From positions 1-5,273 of the forward strand of contig CAKRVQ010000094.1 of assembly GCA_934408795.1 (NCBI GenBank): a stretch of 5,273 nt of DNA, in the 5' to 3' direction. The notes beneath the pieces were generated by a model. The model saw only the letters and a program-made list of their open reading frames with translations, ran no database searches and was not told where the DNA came from. A program made the position numbers and the translations under genes. How positions within the stretch are numbered: the first letter of the stretch is position 1; every line of letters begins with the position of its first letter. Below, piece by piece: positions 1 through 5,071 of the stretch. The stretch comes from an uncultured Eubacteriales bacterium (lineage in GTDB: Bacteria > Bacillota > Clostridia > Oscillospirales > Acutalibacteraceae).

Positions 1-100
1 GCAGGGATACAACGGTGATCTTACCTCTAAGCAGGCAGGTTCTGTCGGCGGTCAGATGGTTAAAAAGATGATCGAGTCTTACGAGAACGGTATGAAGTAA
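1..100 (+). CDS. Alpha/beta-type small acid-soluble spore protein, C-terminal part (gene cut by window edge)
   Basis: The reading frame starting at base 2 is open from the window edge to TAA at 98-100 and encodes the last 32 residues of a protein. It includes GDLTSKQAGSVGG followed by QMVKKMIE. This matches the conserved C-terminal half of alpha/beta SASPs, in particular the clostridial form with GDL(T/S)S(K/R) before GSVGG and a basic/hydrophobic helix (MVKKMIE) after it. These proteins coat DNA in the forespore, hold it in an A-like state and protect it from UV and heat; they are degraded by the GPR protease at germination. The GPR site and the N-terminal helix lie outside the window. In the family, expression is forespore-specific (sigma-G), but the promoter is not visible here. 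A SASP gene marks the host as a spore former. Family assignment is confident; which paralogue it is cannot be said. Confidence 0.9.
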   Translation, partial: QGYNGDLTSKQAGSVGGQMVKKMIESYENGMK

Positions 101-102
101 AC

Positions 103-125
103 CTTTTCTTTATATCAAAGAAAAG
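103..125 (+). repeat. Perfect AU-rich hairpin just after the spore protein stop codon
   Basis: CTTTTCTTT (103-111) and AAAGAAAAG (117-125) form a perfect 9-bp stem with a 5-base loop, starting 3 bases after the stop codon. No U-run follows, so on its own it is not an intrinsic terminator. It could protect the 3' end of the spore protein mRNA, upstream of the real terminator at 167-210. The stem forms equally in either strand. Confidence 0.5.
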
Positions 126-166
126 ACGATCTTGTTTCGGCAGCGACATTGACTGTCGGGACGCAC

Positions 167-210
167 GAATGGGACGCACCGATATTCGGCGCGTCCCATT
201 CATTTTGTCT
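167..210 (+). terminator. Rho-independent terminator of the spore protein gene
   Basis: GAATGGGACGC (167-177) pairs perfectly over 11 bp with GCGTCCCATTC (191-201). The 13-base loop can form a further CCG/CGG mini-stem (179-181 with 187-189). The plus strand continues ATTTTGTCTTTT, a U-rich tail. Stem strength and tail make this a convincing intrinsic terminator for plus-strand transcription. The opposite strand has no U-tract after the stem, so it is unlikely to terminate the convergent transporter transcript efficiently. Confidence 0.85.
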
Positions 211-266
211 TTTGATCTTTTGTTCTTTTGATATTTAGAAGTTAACCTGTCGGAGAGCGGCAAAGG

Positions 267-288
267 AACCTACAGTCATAGGTTTTTT
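267..288 (+). terminator. Weak hairpin with T-run between convergent genes
   Basis: AACCTA (267-272) and TAGGTT (279-284) form a 6-bp stem around a 6-base loop. TTTT follows on the plus strand, and G-U pairs could lengthen the stem. The direction of the T-run suits a backup terminator for plus-strand read-through, just before it would run antisense into the transporter gene. On the minus strand the hairpin lies right after the transporter stop codon but lacks a good U-tract. The stem is short, so this is only a candidate. Confidence 0.3.
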
Positions 289-290
289 GG

Positions 291-1238
291 TCACTTTACA
301 GCAGTCGCCTTGTTGTCCGCCCCTGCAATTTTAAGCTTGGTCCTCTTGCTGCCTATGATTATTCCGGCTGCTATCAATATGTAGGAAATAAGATATTGGA
401 TTCGGAATATATTTTCTCCGAGCAGCAGAGCTCCGAATATGCAGGCAAAGACGGGTTCGGCAAACTTGATGATGAACAGTGATGACAATTCCGCTTTTTC
501 GACCGTCTTATACCAAAGGCAGTAGCTTACGACCGATGCCGCGCAGATGTATGTGAATACCAGCACTGCGGAAAGCGACAACGATGAAAACTTTGCACCG
601 GATATAAGCGCGACCGTAACCATTACTGCACCGCCGAAAAGCTGGGACACTCCCGTCAGCACAAAGGGGTGGTTGTTTTTGAGCGCGGATTTGCCGAAAG
701 TGTTGGCGAACACAGTACAGAATGATGCGAGGATTATAAGGAGATCACCCACGGAAAAGCTCAGCTTTCCGCCTCCGGCGTTGATCGCCGCGATCCCCGC
801 GAATCCCACGAGGGCACCTGTTATTTTATATATACTGAACCGTTCTTCCTTGATAAAAAGAAAACAGAAACATATATAAAGAAGCGTGCCGAGCTGTTTG
901 AGGATCGCGGTCTTTGAACTGTCGGTGAGCGAGAGTCCCACATAAGTAAATGTGTAGTGAAGAACGACCGAGAATATGCCGGTAAGCATTATCGGGAGCA
1001 AACTCGTTTTGAAGTCTTTGGAAAACTTCATTTTCTTGGCACCCGTAAATATGCAGATCGCAATGCCGCATATAAAAAACCTCACACCCGCAAACAACAT
1101 TATATCGGGAACCGATTTTGTGTTGATATTAAATGCCGAGTAACCGAGCTTGATGAAGGGGAAAAGAGAGCCCCACAGTGCCGTTACGATAAGTGCCGCC
1201 GCCGTTTGTTTCAATCTCTCGGAGGGAGCACGGCTCAT
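291..1238 (-). CDS. EamA/DMT-superfamily 10-TM transporter
   Basis: This encodes a 315-residue integral membrane protein of the drug/metabolite transporter superfamily, whose members move small metabolites such as amino acids, nucleobases or toxic compounds across the cytoplasmic membrane. About ten hydrophobic segments are visible (roughly 11-30, 45-65, 78-100, 108-128, 134-153, 163-181, 188-212, 221-241, 250-273, 281-298), arranged as two five-helix EamA repeats. Family hallmarks include the WG pair in the first helix (22-23), the EP pair near the start of helix 9 (261-262) and a GE turn (274-275). Length is typical, and the basic C-terminal tail fits a cytoplasmic location. The ATG overlaps the stop codon of the upstream oxidoreductase (ATGA at 1235-1238), indicating translational coupling; a GAAAGG lies 13 bases before the ATG. 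The substrate cannot be predicted. From its operon position it could import a substrate or export a product of the neighbouring enzymes. Confidence 0.85.
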   Translation of the reverse strand: MSRAPSERLKQTAAALIVTALWGSLFPFIKLGYSAFNINTKSVPDIMLFAGVRFFICGIAICIFTGAKKMKFSKDFKTSLLPIMLTGIFSVVLHYTFTYVGLSLTDSSKTAILKQLGTLLYICFCFLFIKEERFSIYKITGALVGFAGIAAINAGGGKLSFSVGDLLIILASFCTVFANTFGKSALKNNHPFVLTGVSQLFGGAVMVTVALISGAKFSSLSLSAVLVFTYICAASVVSYCLWYKTVEKAELSSLFIIKFAEPVFACIFGALLLGENIFRIQYLISYILIAAGIIIGSKRTKLKIAGADNKATAVK

Positions 1239-2206
1239 AAGCTGAGCACGACCTTTCCGACATTTTCGCCTCTTTCAAGGATCGCATGAGCCTCTGCGGC
1301 CTTTTCCATGGGGAGAACCTTATACACGGTCGGCTTTATTTCTCCGCTTTCGAGTTTGGGCCATACATTCTTAACAAGGTCGGCGAGTATCTGTGATTTT
1401 TCTTCGACCGACCTCTTGCGGAGCATACTGCCCTTGAATTCGATGCCTTTCGTTAGCAGGGCGCGAAGAGGTATAGTCGCGGTAACACCGCCAAGTGTTG
1501 AGATGAGTATCCACCTGCATCCCTCATTGACAAAGAGAAACGCCTTTCCTATCGTCTCTCCCGCAAGGCAGTCTACGGCGACATCGACCGGATGTCCGCT
1601 TTGGGCTTGCTTTTCCAGCACCTCGGCGGTGTCCTCCTTTGATGTGTCGATTATGACATCCGCGCCGAGATGCGCGATCGCGTCTTTCTTCTCACTGTCG
1701 AGAACAGAGGTGATGACATATGCGCCGAATGCCTTTGCCATTGGGATCCCAACGCTCGCAAGACCGCTTGCACCTGCGGGGAAGAACAGAGTCTCACCCG
1801 ATTTCATTCTGCCCTCGGTAAACAAATTGAGGTAGCAGGTCGCATAGGCTTCGGGAAGAGAAGCGGCTTCAAAGAACGAAAGCCCCTTCGGTATCGGCAT
1901 TACCATTCCTTTGTTTACCGAGACCCTTTCGGCGTATCCGCCGCCGCCGAGAAGTGCACATACCGAGTCGCCCTCGCGGTATTCGGAGACATTTTTGCCG
2001 ACTCCCGCAACCGTTCCCGCGACCTCAAGACCCATCCACGGCGGGCACCCTTTGGGAGACGGATATTTGCCCTGTCGCTGCAAAAGATCCGCACGGTTGA
2101 GAGCCGCGGCACGGATCGATATCAGAACATCATCGTCGCCTACCGTAGGCTCTTCGACATCGCTCCAGACAAGGTCTTTATTTTCATTTACAAGCATTGC
2201 TTTCAT
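1235..2206 (-). CDS. NAD(P)H:quinone oxidoreductase, PIG3-like, zinc-free MDR family
   Basis: This is a 323-residue medium-chain dehydrogenase/reductase of the quinone oxidoreductase branch, closest in pattern to the PIG3 subgroup, which reduces quinones or other conjugated carbonyls with NADPH. Visible motifs are ALNRADLLQRQG (35-46), GLEVAGTVAGVG (59-70), GGGGYAE (87-93), a variant of the LPE..T...NLF block (117-129), the Rossmann loop GASGLASVG (145-153) and the C-terminal FKGSMLRKRS (257-266). The structural and catalytic zinc ligands of alcohol dehydrogenases are absent, as expected for this branch. Start choice: an ATG four codons upstream (2218) directly abuts GAAAGG with no spacing, whereas the ATG at 2206 gives the usual family N-terminus (MKAM...) with that GAAAGG 12 bases upstream. 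The stop overlaps the transporter start. The physiological substrate is unknown; a role on enone-like intermediates from neighbouring enzymes is inference. Confidence 0.88.
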   Translation of the reverse strand: MKAMLVNENKDLVWSDVEEPTVGDDDVLISIRAAALNRADLLQRQGKYPSPKGCPPWMGLEVAGTVAGVGKNVSEYREGDSVCALLGGGGYAERVSVNKGMVMPIPKGLSFFEAASLPEAYATCYLNLFTEGRMKSGETLFFPAGASGLASVGIPMAKAFGAYVITSVLDSEKKDAIAHLGADVIIDTSKEDTAEVLEKQAQSGHPVDVAVDCLAGETIGKAFLFVNEGCRWILISTLGGVTATIPLRALLTKGIEFKGSMLRKRSVEEKSQILADLVKNVWPKLESGEIKPTVYKVLPMEKAAEAHAILERGENVGKVVLSL

Positions 2207-2247
2207 ATGGCTTTTCATCCTTTCAAAAACAGATACCGCCCATTTCT

Positions 2248-2280
2248 GCCGCCGCTTTGGGATCGCATGGGTATGGCGGC
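2248..2280 (-). repeat. GC-rich inverted repeat in the gap before the quinone oxidoreductase gene
   Basis: GCCGCC (2248-2253) and GGCGGC (2275-2280) can pair over 6 GC base pairs around a 21-base loop, in the 119-base gap between the dehydrogenase stop and the oxidoreductase start. No U-run follows on the minus strand, so it is not an intrinsic terminator. It might stabilise the 5' end of a processed or re-initiated downstream transcript. I saw no convincing promoter in this gap. Confidence 0.35.
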
Positions 2281-2307
2281 GTATTGCAGACAGGACAGGT
2301 CAGACGG

Positions 2308-2343
2308 AAAAAACACGGCTTTCGGTTACCTGGGGCCGAGTGT
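2308..2343 (-). terminator. Possible intrinsic terminator or attenuator after the short-chain dehydrogenase
   Basis: Read on the minus strand, ACA-CT-CGGC (2343 down to 2335) can pair with GCCG-TGT (2319 down to 2313), with a two-base bulge and a 15-base loop that includes the dehydrogenase stop codon. Six T residues (2313 to 2308) overlap the base of this stem and continue past it. The stem is short and bulged, so partial termination between the dehydrogenase and the downstream oxidoreductase/transporter pair is more likely than a full stop. Confidence 0.35.
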
Positions 2344-3072
2344 ACGGCCGCCGTCAACGAGAATGTTGTCGCCGGTTATGTAGTCTGCTTTGGAGGAGGA
2401 CATAAACGCGACCAGCTCCGCAACATCGATAGGCTTGCCGGAATGCCCGTTTTCTCCGAGGCAGGTCGAATGCTCCATAATGGTGTTGCTGTCATGTGGG
2501 ATCGCTCCCGGAGCAATGCAGTTGACTGTAATGTTATATTTTCCGACCTCAATGGCGAGCGCCTTTGTAAACGATATCATTGCGCCCTTTGCGGCTGAGT
2601 AGTCAACACGCGTCTGAAGACCGCATACACCCGCTATGGAAGAGAAGTTTATTATCTTTCCGCTCTTCTGTTCGATCATATAGGGGAGAACTGCCTTGGT
2701 GCAGTTCATGGTACCGTAGATATTGAGGTCGATAACGAAATGTATCGTATCCATTTCGGCATCCGCAAAAGAGGAGATCTTATTTATAAGTCCCGCGCTT
2801 CCGCCTGCGTTGTTTATCATTACATCGACGCTTCCGAGTTTTTCGTGAGTCAGCTCAGCCATTTTCTGCATTGCGGCATAGTCGGTGACATCTGCGGCAA
2901 AGTATTCGCACTTTACTCCCATTGAGCGGATCTCCTCACAGAGGGGAATAAGGCGCTTTTCGTTGAGGTCGCAGAGCATAAGGTTTGCGTGATATCCGGC
3001 AAGTGTTCTTGCGGTCACGGAGCCTATGGAGCCGGCGGCTCCGGTAAGAATGATATTTTTTCCTGTTAACAT
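2326..3072 (-). CDS. Classical short-chain dehydrogenase/reductase (SDR), 248 aa
   Basis: This encodes a cytoplasmic NAD(P)(H)-dependent oxidoreductase of the classical SDR family (FabG-like fold), acting on a hydroxyl/ketone group. Visible are the cofactor-binding turn TGAAGSIG (10-17), an acidic residue after the second strand (D35, favouring NAD(H) over NADP(H)), the adenine-pocket D61-V62, NNAG (87-90), and a complete catalytic tetrad N117, S145, Y158 and K162 with the usual YxxxK spacing. PG at 188-189 and the C-terminal DGG motif (240-242) are also typical. In the glycine-rich turn, serine replaces the usual second glycine, a known variation. The frame is open 33 codons further upstream, but that extension has no family counterpart. 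The ATG at 3072 follows AAGGAA at 12 bases and begins right at the first beta-strand. It lies 140 bases after the dehydroquinase-like gene. The substrate cannot be named. Confidence 0.9.
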   Translation of the reverse strand: MLTGKNIILTGAAGSIGSVTARTLAGYHANLMLCDLNEKRLIPLCEEIRSMGVKCEYFAADVTDYAAMQKMAELTHEKLGSVDVMINNAGGSAGLINKISSFADAEMDTIHFVIDLNIYGTMNCTKAVLPYMIEQKSGKIINFSSIAGVCGLQTRVDYSAAKGAMISFTKALAIEVGKYNITVNCIAPGAIPHDSNTIMEHSTCLGENGHSGKPIDVAELVAFMSSSKADYITGDNILVDGGRTLGPR

Positions 3073-3128
3073 TTTTAAATACCGTTCCTTTCGTTTGTTT
3101 GTTTGTGATTTTTCGATTGCTTTTTTAA

Positions 3129-3188
3129 GAATGACAGAGAATAACGGATCGTCCGTTCGGATAAGGGTCAAAACGGTCTATGTCATTC
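3129..3188 (-). repeat. Nested inverted repeats in the leader before the SDR gene
   Basis: The 140-base gap between the dehydroquinase-like and SDR genes contains GAATGACA (3129-3136) paired perfectly with TGTCATTC (3181-3188). Inside it is a second perfect hairpin, AACGGA (3143-3148) with TCCGTT (3152-3157) around a three-base loop. A direct repeat GGTCTATG occurs at 3175-3182 and 3193-3200, 18 bases apart start to start. No U-tract follows the stems on the minus strand, so this is not a standard terminator. It could be an mRNA stabilising or processing structure in the operon, or a protein-binding palindrome. Confidence 0.5.
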
Positions 3189-3212
3189 AAAGGGTCTATG
3201 CCGATCAAAATG

Positions 3213-4055
3213 TTATATGCGGCTTAAAAGGTTATAGACGGTTACCATAGTGGAAAGGGGAAGCTGATCCAATACGCTTGATTCGTTGAATCTGTCTACG
3301 CAAAACATTATATATGAGCCGAGCATGGGGCCGATCATACGGGTGTATTTTGTCATAGCCCCGTTTGCGTGATAATGGATTTTTGTATCGGGGTATCGGT
3401 TCTTTATATGGATCATGGTTTTTAAGTATTCGGCAAGCTGCTCATCCGTATTGCATTCACCGGTAACGAGTTTTATGACATCCGGCTTGCGCTCATGAAT
3501 AAAGTCGAGCAGGTCGGTCACCTGAGTACAGTCGAGAAAGCAGCCGGTATGGGTTGACAAAAGCACCTCCGCACCTTTATCGTGTACGCGTGAAATGAAT
3601 TCTTTCTGTCGGGCTATTGTTTCGGGGTTGAGAGAGACTTCGTTCGGGCAGGCGGAAACAAAACTGATATCACTGCCGGGATTGCCTACGGTAAGGGATG
3701 CCTTTGTGTTCCTGTCGGGTTCAAAGGTGTATCCCTGCATATCAACTCCCGCGGCGCCCGCGTCGACGGCGATCATGAATTCCCGAGCGCGCTCATCGTC
3801 ACTGTCGTTCATGGTATTAAGCGAATAATCCTGGTTGTAATGAAGTGCGAGAACCGGCTTGTCGGTAAAGTCAAACAGGGGTTTAAGCTTTTCCGTCGTG
3901 ATTTCGCTTTTCGGCAAGGGTGAAAGATGAAAATCAAACGCCATTGCTCCGTTTACGCAACCGTTTTTGATCGCTCCCTTGACTTCGTTTACGGTCTTGC
4001 CTTTTACCACACTGACTATCAGCGGGGCATCATGATTCGCAAAAGACGGTCTCAT
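3213..4055 (-). CDS. Divergent type I 3-dehydroquinase-like (AroD superfamily) TIM-barrel protein
   Basis: This 280-residue protein resembles type I 3-dehydroquinate dehydratases (about 250 aa), Schiff-base lyases that convert 3-dehydroquinate to 3-dehydroshikimate. Likely equivalents of the E. coli AroD active site are H169 (in LLSTHTG; AroD His143), K195 (in VIKLVT; the Schiff-base Lys170), R239 (in TKYTRMIGPMLGS; Arg213) and Q264 (Gln236). Their spacings are close to AroD's. The N-terminal half departs from the family: the usual E-x-R strand reads D41-F-H43, and the K-P-x-x-x-x-x-R strand has H72 where substrate-binding arginine is expected. It may therefore act on a different cyclic or keto compound. 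The gene is first in the minus-strand run; AGGAG sits 6 bases before the ATG and a near-consensus promoter lies upstream. Fold assignment is fairly sure; activity is unproven. Confidence 0.7.
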   Translation of the reverse strand: MRPSFANHDAPLIVSVVKGKTVNEVKGAIKNGCVNGAMAFDFHLSPLPKSEITTEKLKPLFDFTDKPVLALHYNQDYSLNTMNDSDDERAREFMIAVDAGAAGVDMQGYTFEPDRNTKASLTVGNPGSDISFVSACPNEVSLNPETIARQKEFISRVHDKGAEVLLSTHTGCFLDCTQVTDLLDFIHERKPDVIKLVTGECNTDEQLAEYLKTMIHIKNRYPDTKIHYHANGAMTKYTRMIGPMLGSYIMFCVDRFNESSVLDQLPLSTMVTVYNLLSRI

Positions 4056-4061
4056 TCTTAT

Positions 4062-4066
4062 CTCCT
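4062..4066 (-). promoter_or_regulatory. Strong ribosome binding site of the dehydroquinase-like gene
   Basis: On the minus strand AGGAG, within CGAGGAGA, lies 6 bases before the ATG at 4055. This fixes the start and is the best placed Shine-Dalgarno in the minus-strand run; the three downstream genes have GAAAGG-type sites 12-14 bases away. Confidence 0.85.
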
Positions 4067-4096
4067 CGTTTCATAATTGTTGTTTTCGGTATAAGA

Positions 4097-4125
4097 ATTA
4101 TACGCTTTATTCCGAAATTCAGCAA
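4097..4125 (-). promoter_or_regulatory. Sigma-A-type promoter for the minus-strand run
   Basis: Read on the minus strand, the -35 is TTGCTG (4125-4120), the spacer is exactly 17 bases, and the -10 is a perfect TATAAT (4102-4097). Transcription would start near 4090, giving a leader of about 35 bases before the dehydroquinase-like ATG, with the AGGAG site inside it. This is the strongest promoter match I see in the window and it drives the divergent gene run. Confidence 0.8.
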
Positions 4126-4142
4126 TGCATTAAACGATATAA

Positions 4143-4181
4143 TTGTCATTTTTGATACTTTTTTCTTGCTTTTGATGACAA
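4143..4181. promoter_or_regulatory. Possible operator: inverted and direct repeats between the divergent promoters
   Basis: TTGTCAT (4143-4149) is the inverse of ATGACAA (4175-4181), with centres 32 bp apart, about three helical turns. A direct repeat TTTTGAT occurs at 4150-4156 and 4170-4176, 20 bp apart, close to the two-turn spacing of AraC-family half-sites. The block lies about 60-90 bp upstream of the predicted minus-strand start, a typical activator position. It overlaps the -35 of the plus-strand promoter, which would suit autorepression. The repeats are short and could arise by chance in AT-rich DNA. Confidence 0.35.
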
Positions 4182-4194
4182 ACGGTGATATATT
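4166..4194 (+). promoter_or_regulatory. Extended -10 promoter for the AraC-family regulator
   Basis: The -35 is TTGCTT (4166-4171), the spacer is 17 bases, and the -10 is TATATT (4189-4194), preceded by TG one base upstream (4186-4187), an extended -10. The start would be near 4201, leaving about 65 bases of leader before the ATG at 4266. An alternative pairing, TTGATG (4172-4177) with TATTTT (4195-4200), also has a 17-base spacer. Confidence 0.6.
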
Positions 4195-4265
4195 TATTTT
4201 ATATAAAACCGAACACCTTGCACGGGGGAGCCGATCCTATAGTACATACATAACAGCCGCACCGC

Positions 4266-5060
4266 ATGCGAACCCGCAAGAAGAAAGGAGCGGTCAAAAC
4301 GGTTCTCGAAAACGCAGTTATTACAAATATATATTCCGTCAATCTCACCGACTTCAAATCGACCGTAACAAAAAGAAGGATATACCGTGAGCGCTGCGGA
4401 TTGATATTCAAGACGGAAGGAAAAACGGTTTATAACTTTAACGGAAAGACATTCCGATCAGGTGAAGGAAAGTGCCTGTTTCTGCCAAAAAATATAGAGT
4501 ACGAGTTTTCGGTTCTTGAAACCGGGGCGTGCTACACCGTCGATTTTGACATAGACGTCTTTCCCGGAACGGAGCCGACAGAGCTCGATCCTACGGCAAT
4601 GAGCGATATCATCAGGCACATAATACCGCTTTACAGGCTGTGGAACGCAAAAGCGCCTGCATATCACAGCCGATGCATGAGTGAGTTGTACCGTATAATT
4701 GCATATCTTACCGCCGAAAGCGGTGAATATCGCTATAAAAGCAAGTCCGATAAGATATCTGCGGCGGTGGCGTATATGAATGAGCATTTTTTGGACCCTT
4801 CGATCAGCAATGCGGTAATAGCGGAGGCGGCGGGTATCAGTGAAGTTTATTTCAGAAAGATATTCACAGCCGTTTACGGGGTGTCCCCTCAAAAGCATAT
4901 TACGGATCAGAGGATCAAATATGCAAAGGAGCTGCTTAAAGGTGACTATACCACAGTTGAGGATGTCGCCTTGTCATCGGGATACACAAGCGTTTTCCAC
5001 TTTTGCAAATCTTTTAAAGCGGCAACGGGAAAGACGCCTACCGAGTATTCTCGCGGTTAA
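4266..5060 (+). CDS. AraC/XylS-family transcriptional regulator
   Basis: This 264-residue protein has a cupin-like sensing domain (about residues 40-95, beta-rich, with GEGKCLFLPKNIEYEF typical of the AraC-binding fold), a helical linker (about 110-150) and a C-terminal AraC DNA-binding domain with two helix-turn-helix units. HTH1 covers about 178-205 (IAEAAGISEVYFRKIF) and HTH2 about 228-252 (VALSSGYTSVFHFCKSF), ending in the family signature TGKTPTEY. It probably binds a small ligand and regulates the divergent gene run, sharing a 210-base intergenic region with it. Start: ATG at 4266 is the only upstream ATG (an in-frame stop lies at 4251) but has no Shine-Dalgarno. An AAAGGAG at 4284-4290 lies inside the frame, 8 bases before an ACG codon (4299-4301), so initiation there is possible and would remove 11 mostly basic residues. 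The ligand is unknown. Confidence 0.9.
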   Translation: MRTRKKKGAVKTVLENAVITNIYSVNLTDFKSTVTKRRIYRERCGLIFKTEGKTVYNFNGKTFRSGEGKCLFLPKNIEYEFSVLETGACYTVDFDIDVFPGTEPTELDPTAMSDIIRHIIPLYRLWNAKAPAYHSRCMSELYRIIAYLTAESGEYRYKSKSDKISAAVAYMNEHFLDPSISNAVIAEAAGISEVYFRKIFTAVYGVSPQKHITDQRIKYAKELLKGDYTTVEDVALSSGYTSVFHFCKSFKAATGKTPTEYSRG

Positions 5061-5071
5061 GAGAATTTTTT
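5047..5071 (+). terminator. Candidate terminator overlapping the regulator stop codon
   Basis: ATTCTC (5047-5052) pairs with GAGAAT (5061-5066) around an 8-base loop that contains the TAA stop, and TTTTT follows (5067-5071). The position and T-run suit an intrinsic terminator for the regulator gene. The stem is only 6 bp and AT-rich, so termination may be partial. Confidence 0.4.

Noticed and set aside
60..263. Minus-strand open frame of 67 codons
   Set aside because: It runs antisense through the spore protein end and its terminator stem; the product is a basic, Ser/Arg-rich string with no family features.
1670..2405. Long plus-strand open frames opposite the quinone oxidoreductase gene
   Set aside because: They are antisense shadows of a clearly recognisable MDR protein; the translations are Arg/Pro/Ser-rich without domain motifs.
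3073..3171. 33-residue N-terminal extension of the SDR
   Set aside because: It is low-complexity Lys/Arg-rich, runs through the hairpin region, and precedes the normal SDR N-terminus, which has its own ATG and AAGGAA site.
3166..4303. Shared 12-mer GGTCAAAACGGT at 3166-3177 and 4292-4303, possible regulator site
   Set aside because: About one or two 12-base matches are expected by chance in a window this size, and the second copy lies inside the regulator's coding frame.
4458..4898. Minus-strand open frame opposite the AraC-family gene
   Set aside because: Antisense to a well-supported regulator; no recognisable protein features.
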